NCBI GenBank assembly: GCA_937942965.1
Contig: CALDGN010000084.1
Coordinates: 1-10,642 of the forward strand
Reading direction: 5' to 3'
DNA length: 10,642 bases
Source of the DNA: an uncultured Acidimicrobiales bacterium
Lineage (GTDB): Bacteria; Actinomycetota; Acidimicrobiia; Acidimicrobiales; UBA10347
Shown piece by piece: positions 1-5,374 of this stretch (its first letter is position 1; each line of letters starts with the position of its first letter). The translations under genes were made by a program, and so were the position numbers. The notes under the pieces were generated by a model. The model was not told where the DNA came from. It ran no database searches and saw only the letters and a list, made by a program, of their open reading frames with translations.

Positions 1-1
1 G

Positions 2-242
2 TTCGACCCGGAGCGACTCTTCTCGGTCCTGGTCGATGAGGGCGTCCAGTTCGTGTTGATTGGCGGTCTAGCTGCGGTGATGCATGGCTCCCCACTTCCG
101 ACGGTCGACGTCGATGTAGTGCCCGATGCTCAGCTGAGAACCTTGGGCGGCGGCGGACCGTCCGAAGGACCTCCGGGCGCTTCCGTACCTTGAGTCCCTG
201 CTCGACGAGATCGAGAAGGAGACAGACGACTCGCCGTCTTGA
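2..242 (+). pseudogene. Remnant of a MNT-like nucleotidyltransferase, internal deletion plus frameshift, 5' end outside window
   Basis: The first frame (codons from base 2) reads FDPERLFSVLVDEGVQFVLI and then GGLAAVMHGSPLPTVDVDVV. This is the GG-(x)n-D-x-D hallmark of small DNA-polymerase-beta-like nucleotidyltransferases, often annotated as nucleotidyltransferase or AbiEii-like proteins. Shortly afterwards it becomes low-complexity (LGGGGPSEGPPG) and stops at 191-193. In the next frame, bases 147-242 encode AAADRPKDLRALPYLESLLD followed by EIEKETDDSPS and a TGA at 240-242. That is the typical C-terminal K-x-AADRPKDL...L..LL segment of the same family. Intact members have roughly 90-100 residues between these two blocks; here they nearly touch and lie in different frames. 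I infer an internal deletion that was not a multiple of three, leaving a dead gene. The start codon probably lies just before the window. Activity is not expected, because the third acidic residue and the nucleotide-binding core would be missing. Confidence 0.72.
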
Positions 243-245
243 CGG

Positions 246-274
246 TTGTCAACTCCTGAAGTCGAACGTATGTT
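246..274 (+). promoter_or_regulatory. Predicted dnaE2 promoter (-35 TTGTCA, 17-bp spacer, -10 TATGTT), probably leaderless
   Basis: TTGTCA at 246-251 is one mismatch from TTGACA. It is followed by a 17-bp spacer and TATGTT at 269-274, which fits the actinobacterial TAnnnT -10. Six nucleotides separate the -10 from the ATG at 281, so transcription should start at or next to the A of the start codon. There is no Shine-Dalgarno in the short gap. An in-frame stop at 257-259 rules out an upstream start, because no ATG/GTG/TTG lies between it and 281. The TSS itself is inferred. Confidence 0.6.
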
Positions 275-276
275 CG
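263..276 (+). promoter_or_regulatory. LexA (SOS) box overlapping the dnaE2 -10
   Basis: CGAACGTATGTTCG has perfect CGAAC/GTTCG arms around a 4-bp centre. It agrees with the Gram-positive/actinobacterial LexA consensus CGAAC-N4-GTTCG (centre RNRY = GTAT). It covers the whole -10 hexamer (269-274) and ends 4 bp before the start codon of dnaE2. LexA bound here would block open complex formation, and RecA-stimulated LexA cleavage after DNA damage would release it. DnaE2 genes are classic SOS targets in mycobacteria, so motif and gene identity support each other. Confidence 0.85.
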
Positions 277-280
277 TGAG

Positions 281-3200
281 ATGGCTTGGCGCAACCCACC
301 GGTGCCTTGGAAGGAGTTGGAGCGACGGCTCTCCGGGCGCGCCCCTTCTGGCCGCCCCGATGATTGGGCGCCCGGTGACGGCAGCGATTCGCCGGCTTGG
401 TCTCGCAAGCGCCACGCCTATGAGCCGCCCGAGATCGAGTCTGATGCGACCGCGACGGTGCCATATGCCGAGCTGCACTGTCATTCGAACTTCAGCTTCT
501 CGCACGGAGCTTCGGACCCCGAAGAGCTGGTGCAAGAGGCGGTGCGGCTTGGGCTGACCGCTTTGGCGTTGACGGATCGTGATGGCTTCTACGGGATCGT
601 CCGATTCGCCGAGGCGGCTCGGGCGCACGGTCTGGCGACGGTGTTCGGCGCCGAGTTGACGATCACGGAACCAGGAGCAGAGGCGACCCGGCTCGTGGTG
701 CTCGCTCGTGGTCCCGAGGGTTATGCCCGCTTGGCGCGGGCGATCAGCACGGCGCAACTTGCGGGCAGCAAGGGCGACCCTCGCATCACCCTCGCCCAAC
801 TCGCTGAGATTGCGGGGGCCGAAGGTGAGTCGGAGGCCTACGGAGGCGAAGCGCAAGTTGCGAGCGCTAGCGAGCAACTTGGTAAGCGAGCGCAGCGAGC
901 GACGTGGATCGTGTTGACGGGGACGGGGGAGGGGGCGGTGGCTCGGGCGTTGACCCAGGCCGGGCCAGCGGCCGCGCAGCGAGAGGTGCAGCGGCTGGTC
1001 GAAGCATTCGGGGTCGACAGCGTGTTTGTCGAGATCTGGGATCACGGACATCCACTCGACTCGGCTCGCAATGACGCGCTGGTTCGCATCGCTGACGCAG
1101 TCGGCGTCGGCGTCGTCGCAGCGAACGACGTGCAGTACCACGGCCCTCAACGTCGCCAGTTGGCGACCGCGCTGTCGGCGGTTTCCGAGCGGGCCAGCCT
1201 CGATGTTGTCGATGCGCATCTGCCTTCGGCGGCAGCTGCGCACCTCCGGTCGGGCGACGAGCAGGCGTGGTGGTTTCGTCGCTATCCGGGTGTGGTCGAG
1301 CGGGCGGCCGAGATCGCGGCCGAGTGTGCGTTCGACCTGGCGCTCGTCGCGCCGCAACTTCCGCCGTACCCATGCCCTGAGGGTCACGACGAGATGAGCT
1401 GGCTCCGAGCGCTGGTCGAAGAGCTGGCGCCCGCTCGCTACGGGCCACGTACCGCAGAGATCACGCCGGGCGCATGGGCCCAGATGGATCACGAGCTCGA
1501 CACGATCGAGCAGCTCGGGTTCCCCGGCTACTTCTTGGTCGTGCACGACATCGTCGACTTCTGCCGCCGCGAGAACATCTTCTGTCAAGGGCGCGGATCG
1601 GCGGCGAATTCGGCGGTGTGTTTCGTGCTGGGCATCACCAAGGCCGATGCGGTGTCGCTCGGTCTGTTGTTCGAGCGGTTCTTGTCACCCGAGCGCGACG
1701 GGCCGCCGGACATCGACATCGATATCGAGAGCGGGCGTCGCGAAGAGGTCATCCAGTACGTCTATGAGCGTTACGGACGCCATCACGCCGCCCAGGTCGC
1801 GAACGTCATCACGTATCGAGCTCGTTCGGCAGTGCGGGACATGGCTCGAGCGCTCGGGTACGCACCGGGTCAACAAGACGCGTTCGCCAAGAACCTCAGC
1901 CGCTGGGGTGGGCTCAGTGAGCATGTTGACGAGAAGCACGGCGGTGGTGTCGAAGAACTCGGCATCCCTGAAGATGTCATCAGGCTGGCGGGGCAGCTGG
2001 AACATTCACCCCGACACCTCGGGATCCATTCGGGTGGCATGGTCATTTGTGACCGACCGATCATCGAGGTCTGCCCTGTCGAGTGGGCTCGTATGGAGAA
2101 CCGCAGCGTCCTCCAGTGGGACAAAGAGGATTGCGCGGCCACGGGGCTGGTCAAGTTCGACCTGCTCGGCCTCGGCATGCTCAGCGCTCTGCACCTCGCC
2201 GTCGACCTGATCGCCGATCACTACGGCCTCGAGATCGATCTGGCCACGATCCCGCAAGAAGACGAGGTCTACGACATGCTCTGTCGGGCTGACTCGATCG
2301 GGGTGTTTCAGGTCGAGAGCCGAGCCCAGATGGCCACGCTTCCTCGACTCAAGCCCCGCACGTTCTACGACCTGGTCGTCGAGGTCGCGTTGATCCGCCC
2401 GGGTCCGATCCAGGGCGGTTCGGTGCATCCCTACATCCGCCGCCGCAACGGCAAGGAACCCGTCACCTATCTGCACCCGCTGCTCGAGAACGCGCTCGCC
2501 AAGACGCTGGGTATCCCGCTGTTCCAAGAACAGCTGATGCAGATGGCGATCGACGTCGCCGGGTTCAGTGCGGCCGAAGCCGACGAGTTGCGCCAGGCCA
2601 TGGGTTCCAAGCGCAGCCAGATGCGAATGGAACGCCTGCGCGAACGCTTCTACGGCGGTATGGCCGAGCGAGGCATCGTGGGCGAAACCGCGGACCTGAT
2701 CTGGGAGAAGCTGGCAGCGTTCGCGAACTTCGGCTTCCCCGAGAGCCACTCGGTCAGCTTCGCCTATCTCGTCTATGCGAGCTCGTGGATCAAGCATCAC
2801 TACCCGGCGGCGTTCTGTGCATCGCTACTCAATGCCCAGCCGATGGGCTTCTACAGCCCGCACACGCTCGCGCAAGACGCCCGCCGCCACGGCGTTACCG
2901 TCTTGCAGCCGTGCATCAATGCGAGCTTGGCCGGAGCGTCGCTCGAAGGGTCCACCGCGAGCCCGGACATGCGGATGGGCATCTCGTCGATCCGCCATGT
3001 CGGCGACGACAAGGCCGACGACATCGTCGCCGAGCGTGACCGAGGCGGCCCCTTCGTCTCGATCGAAGACGTCCGCCGTCGCACCGGTGTCGACCGTCGT
3101 GTCCTCGAAGCAATGGCGACCGCGGGTGCGTTCGATGCGTTCGACGAAGGAGTCGGATCAACCGGGGATCGCCGTCAGGCGCTGTGGGTCGCTGGCGCAG

Positions 3201-3679
3201 TCGCTGCGACCGGGCCCGGTCAGCTCGCCGGCATCGTGACCGGCACCGAGGCACCGCAGCTTCCGGGCATGAGCGACGCAGAGTTGGCGCACGCCGACCT
3301 CTGGGCCACCGGCGTTTCCGCCGACGGACACCCGACCCGTTTCCTGCGAGACGACTTGCGTTCCCGCGGCGTCGTGACGGCGGCTGATCTCGCAACGCAT
3401 CCACACACCAAGGTGTGGATCGCTGGTGTCGTGACCCACCGTCAGCGTCCGGCGACCGCTGGGGGCACCACGTTCCTGAACATCGAAGACGAGACCGGGC
3501 TGGTCAACGTCGTCGTGTCCAAAGGGTGCTGGCTACGGCACCGCAAGCTGGTCGGAACTGCGCCAGCCCTCTATGTCCATGGACGGCTCGAACGCAGCGA
3601 AGGCGTCATCAACGTCATCGCAGAGCGATTCGCCGACCTGCCGCTCAGGGCGAAAATGACCAGCCGTGACTTCCGCTGA
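281..3679 (+). CDS. dnaE2: Error-prone DNA polymerase III alpha-type subunit DnaE2 (ImuC)
   Basis: The 1132-aa C-family polymerase is of the mutagenic translesion class. The N-terminus MAWRNPPVPWKELERRLSG is the typical DnaE2 start and fixes ATG 281. A PHP domain begins at ELHCHSNFSF (64-73); its usual TDH metal motif reads TDR (98-100). The polymerase core contains GRGSAAN (437-443), the catalytic PDIDIDIE block (Asp479 and Asp481 by alignment to E. coli D401/D403), GIHSGGMVI (581-589) and KFDLLGL with Asp627 as the third catalytic aspartate. A helix-hairpin-helix region lies around 920-955 and an OB fold around 1044-1110; the SRDFR ending is typical of the family. In actinobacteria DnaE2 acts with ImuA' and ImuB, which recruits it to the beta clamp; neither is in this window, so the cassette is split or incomplete here. 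Expression should be SOS-controlled. About 25 extra residues at 183-207 come from a palindromic insertion. The 3' end overlaps the convergent EAL gene by 35 bp. Confidence 0.97.
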   Translation: MAWRNPPVPWKELERRLSGRAPSGRPDDWAPGDGSDSPAWSRKRHAYEPPEIESDATATVPYAELHCHSNFSFSHGASDPEELVQEAVRLGLTALALTDRDGFYGIVRFAEAARAHGLATVFGAELTITEPGAEATRLVVLARGPEGYARLARAISTAQLAGSKGDPRITLAQLAEIAGAEGESEAYGGEAQVASASEQLGKRAQRATWIVLTGTGEGAVARALTQAGPAAAQREVQRLVEAFGVDSVFVEIWDHGHPLDSARNDALVRIADAVGVGVVAANDVQYHGPQRRQLATALSAVSERASLDVVDAHLPSAAAAHLRSGDEQAWWFRRYPGVVERAAEIAAECAFDLALVAPQLPPYPCPEGHDEMSWLRALVEELAPARYGPRTAEITPGAWAQMDHELDTIEQLGFPGYFLVVHDIVDFCRRENIFCQGRGSAANSAVCFVLGITKADAVSLGLLFERFLSPERDGPPDIDIDIESGRREEVIQYVYERYGRHHAAQVANVITYRARSAVRDMARALGYAPGQQDAFAKNLSRWGGLSEHVDEKHGGGVEELGIPEDVIRLAGQLEHSPRHLGIHSGGMVICDRPIIEVCPVEWARMENRSVLQWDKEDCAATGLVKFDLLGLGMLSALHLAVDLIADHYGLEIDLATIPQEDEVYDMLCRADSIGVFQVESRAQMATLPRLKPRTFYDLVVEVALIRPGPIQGGSVHPYIRRRNGKEPVTYLHPLLENALAKTLGIPLFQEQLMQMAIDVAGFSAAEADELRQAMGSKRSQMRMERLRERFYGGMAERGIVGETADLIWEKLAAFANFGFPESHSVSFAYLVYASSWIKHHYPAAFCASLLNAQPMGFYSPHTLAQDARRHGVTVLQPCINASLAGASLEGSTASPDMRMGISSIRHVGDDKADDIVAERDRGGPFVSIEDVRRRTGVDRRVLEAMATAGAFDAFDEGVGSTGDRRQALWVAGAVAATGPGQLAGIVTGTEAPQLPGMSDAELAHADLWATGVSADGHPTRFLRDDLRSRGVVTAADLATHPHTKVWIAGVVTHRQRPATAGGTTFLNIEDETGLVNVVVSKGCWLRHRKLVGTAPALYVHGRLERSEGVINVIAERFADLPLRAKMTSRDFR
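854..901 (+). repeat. Palindromic repeat element inserted in frame within dnaE2
   Basis: CAAGTTGC (854-861) and GCAACTTG (874-881) form a perfect 8-bp inverted repeat around a 12-nt centre. It is followed by a near-direct repeat: GCGAGCGCTAGCGAGC at 860-875 against GCGAGCGCAGCGAGC at 886-900, differing by one extra T. The encoded peptide, GEAQVASASEQLGKRAQRA (residues 189-207), sits between the PHP-domain strands just before WIVLTG. DnaE2 proteins known to me run almost directly from the LAELA-type helix into a WVVLTG-type strand at this point. The composition (AGC, CAA, GTT and CTT codons) differs from the surrounding gene. It resembles REP- or RPE-like palindromic elements tolerated inside coding genes. 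That it is mobile or multicopy is inference. Confidence 0.55.
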
Positions 3680-5090
3680 GCGAATCCAGGTCGTTGTCGT
3701 TCGCGGGGATCTTCTGGAGGTCGACCGTGGCCAGATCGACGTCGTCCGGTGGCATGGGGCGATGTAACAAGAATCCTTGCGCCATGTCGCAGTTCAGCTC
3801 CCTGAGGACATCGATCTGCGTCGGGCTTTCGACGCCTTCTGCCACGGTGGTCATCCCGAGCGTATGGGCCAGGTCGATGATGACTTTCGCGATCACTCGG
3901 TCGTCGCGGTTGTGGAGCGACTGGATGAACGAGCGGTCGATCTTCAAGATGTCGACGGGCAAGCGGCGCAGATAGCTCAGGCTTGAGTAGCCGGTACCGA
4001 AGTCGTCGATCGCTAGCACGACCCCGAGGTCTTTGAGCTGGCAGAGGATGGTCATCGAGGCCGCAACATTGGCCATCACGACGGACTCAGTGATCTCAAG
4101 ACAGAGCTGGTTCGGATGCAGATCATGCTCGGTGAGGAGCCGTTTGATCATCGGAATCAGTGATGGGTCGAGTAGCTGGTTGTTCGACAAGTTGACAGTC
4201 AGTAAGAGCCGACCGTCGCGTTCGCCGCTCCAACGCGCTCCTTGGGCGATCGATGCTCGGAGCACCAGCCGGCCCAGATCATTGATCAGCCCAGAGTCCT
4301 CGGCGATCGGGATGAACAACGCGGGGCTGACCTGTCCGAAGAGCTCGTCTTTCCAACGAGCCAACGCCTCGACAGCGACGACGGCGCCGCTGCGAAGATT
4401 CACGATTGGCTGATAGTCGACGGTGAGGGTTTCGTCGCGCAGGGCGACGCGGAGCTGACGTTCGGTCGTATAGGTCTGCACCGCATGCTCAAGCATGATC
4501 GGATCGAACTCGGTGATGCGGGCCCGGCCGCGAGCTCGTGCTGCGACCACGGCGGCGCGAGCCTGGGCGAGCAACGTTTGAGGTTCGGTGTACTGCGCCT
4601 CTTCGTAGCTTGCGGCGGCGACGCCGATCGTCACGGTGATCGAAAGGTCGCCTGCCGAGCTCGGAACTGGTTCTTCAAACTGACGGGCAACGCGTGAACC
4701 AATGTCGGCTGGAGCGGTGTCCATGGCGGCTTGGCGCCAGGCGAGTGCGAAGCCATTGCCGTCGACGCGAGCAATCAGGTCATAGGGACGCACGGCGTCG
4801 CGGATTCGGGCGGCCGTCGTGCTGAGAATCTCGGTGCCGATCGTGCCTCCGTGCATCGAGGTCAGTGCTTCGAAGTGGTCGATGTCGACGGCGAGTACGC
4901 CGACGCAGCCGCCGGGCTTGATGTCGGCCAGGTGAGAACGGGTCTCTTCGGCGAAGTCCGCGTAGCTGAACCATTCGACCGGAGCGAGCGCAACGTCGGG
5001 AGTGGGCTCGGAGCGCCGGTCGGGTGCTGCCTGCGTCGGGTCGAGGTCCGACCGGTCGAGGCCAGCGGTTGGGATCTGAGACGGTGGCAC
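3645..5090 (-). CDS. GGDEF-EAL protein with degenerate GGDEF; probable c-di-GMP phosphodiesterase
   Basis: The 481-aa protein has no predicted signal peptide, membrane segment or PAS/GAF sensor. Residues 1-35 are Pro/Asp-rich and probably disordered. A GGDEF-type domain spans about 40-195 (first metal motif VDIDHF at 68-73), but the signature GGDEF is replaced by DGNGF (110-114), so cyclase activity is unlikely; it may still bind GTP or be structural. The EAL domain (about 205-450) keeps the full metal and substrate set: YQP (Q227), EAL (241-243), N300, LEITES (E332), IDDFGTGYSSL (D362, D363), K384, E418 in AEGVES, and Q438 in QGF. The protein should therefore hydrolyse c-di-GMP to pGpG in the cytoplasm. 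The start is GTG at 5090-5088; an in-frame stop lies six codons upstream, with no ATG, GTG or TTG between. It is divergent from the transporter gene and convergent with dnaE2. What input controls it is not visible. Confidence 0.93.
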   Translation of the reverse strand: MPPSQIPTAGLDRSDLDPTQAAPDRRSEPTPDVALAPVEWFSYADFAEETRSHLADIKPGGCVGVLAVDIDHFEALTSMHGGTIGTEILSTTAARIRDAVRPYDLIARVDGNGFALAWRQAAMDTAPADIGSRVARQFEEPVPSSAGDLSITVTIGVAAASYEEAQYTEPQTLLAQARAAVVAARARGRARITEFDPIMLEHAVQTYTTERQLRVALRDETLTVDYQPIVNLRSGAVVAVEALARWKDELFGQVSPALFIPIAEDSGLINDLGRLVLRASIAQGARWSGERDGRLLLTVNLSNNQLLDPSLIPMIKRLLTEHDLHPNQLCLEITESVVMANVAASMTILCQLKDLGVVLAIDDFGTGYSSLSYLRRLPVDILKIDRSFIQSLHNRDDRVIAKVIIDLAHTLGMTTVAEGVESPTQIDVLRELNCDMAQGFLLHRPMPPDDVDLATVDLQKIPANDNDLDSLSGSHGWSFSP

Positions 5091-5111
5091 CCTGATTCGT
5101 CGGAATCAGGG
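5090..5111. promoter_or_regulatory. Perfect 9-bp inverted repeat at the start codon of the EAL gene
   Basis: CCCTGATTC (5090-5098) and GAATCAGGG (5103-5111) pair perfectly around a 4-nt loop. On the minus strand the last stem base is the G of the GTG start codon. In RNA this would be a stable hairpin masking the start; in DNA it would be a dimer operator between two divergent genes. No regulator for it is identified. The only SD-like bases (AGGG) are inside the stem and directly adjacent to the start codon, too close for normal spacing. Confidence 0.6.
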
Positions 5112-5273
5112 GCACAACACTTAGGCCTTCTGATCTGATGCTCACCAAATGGGCCCACGGTCCTATGCCGGGTGGGGGATGGCGCCACTCGGTGCGGTTT
5201 TGCACCCCCTGAATGCGAGATGTTTGGGGCGCCTCTCCGCAGTGGAACGGACCGAGAAACGCCCACTGCTGGG
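5112..5273. other. Non-coding divergent intergenic region
   Basis: No convincing gene is seen here. A small hairpin, GGTGC (5191-5195) / GCACC (5202-5206), is nested between two self-complementary GGCGCC sites (5181-5186 and 5228-5233), so a folded leader for the minus-strand EAL gene is possible. The upstream in-frame extension of the transporter frame (from ATG 5149) gives residues that look untranslated: no hydrophobic segment and no family similarity. Confidence 0.4.
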
Positions 5274-5279
5274 TACCGT
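5274..5279 (+). promoter_or_regulatory. Candidate -10 (TACCGT) for the transporter transcript
   Basis: TACCGT fits TAnnnT and lies 8 nt before the ATG at 5288, exactly the distance seen between TAGCGT and the ATG of mca. No recognisable -35 sits 17 bp upstream. A start near 5286-5288 would give the transporter gene (ATG 5314) a leader of about 26-28 nt. Confidence 0.35.
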
Positions 5280-5287
5280 CGATAGCC

Positions 5288-5374
5288 ATGGAGCCGAAGG
5301 AGCCTCCGTCTCGATGCCACAAGATCGGCGACCCGGGACAAGGCGAACGATCGGGGCAGGTTCAGCCCGTCTGA
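5288..5374 (+). CDS. Possible short leader ORF (28 codons) overlapping the transporter start
   Basis: ATG 5288 opens a 28-codon frame beginning MEPKEPPSRCHK and ending at TGA 5372-5374. It overlaps the transporter's ATG (5314) in a different frame. It would start at or next to the predicted transcript 5' end, so leaderless translation is conceivable. The opening is rich in Glu and Pro. Pro/acidic-rich leader peptides that stall or destabilise ribosomes at low Mg2+ are known upstream of Mg2+ transporter genes in enterobacteria (mgtL of Salmonella). The functional parallel here is inference. It may equally be a chance ORF or an alternative N-terminus disrupted by a frameshift. Confidence 0.25.
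   Translation: MEPKEPPSRCHKIGDPGQGERSGQVQPV
5296..5302 (+). promoter_or_regulatory. Shine-Dalgarno GAAGGAG for the transporter start
   Basis: GAAGGAG is followed by an 11-nt spacer and ATG 5314. The spacer is slightly long, but this is the best SD near any candidate start of this frame. It supports 5314 over the earlier ATGs at 5149 and 5179, whose intervening translation looks non-coding. Confidence 0.5.

Noticed and set aside
246..274. RecA-independent (PafBC) damage promoter at dnaE2, suggested by TTGTCA and TATGTT
   Set aside because: In that motif the TTGTC part begins about 17 bp before TAnnnT; here the distance is 23 bp and the following bases (ACT, not GTG) do not fit. An ordinary -35/-10 with a LexA box explains it better.
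68..1588. Long open frame (506 codons) on the minus strand opposite the dnaE2 5' half
   Set aside because: It is a GC-rich antisense shadow of dnaE2 and the pseudogene; it has no domain signature, an Arg/His-rich composition, and crosses the LexA-controlled promoter.
2006..2800. 264-codon minus-strand frame inside dnaE2
   Set aside because: It is the antisense of conserved polymerase codons, with no family features.
5112..5313. M-box (Mg2+) or c-di-GMP riboswitch in the divergent region
   Set aside because: TTAGG/TCCTA and GCAAAACC fragments recall these aptamers, but the conserved cores (GGTGAGGCTCC for M-box; GCAAA plus GGTAGC for GEMM) are absent in either orientation.
5149..5313. Extended N-terminus of the transporter from ATG 5149
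   Set aside because: The extra 55 residues show no coding character, overlap the predicted promoter, and have no SD, whereas ATG 5314 has GAAGGAG upstream.
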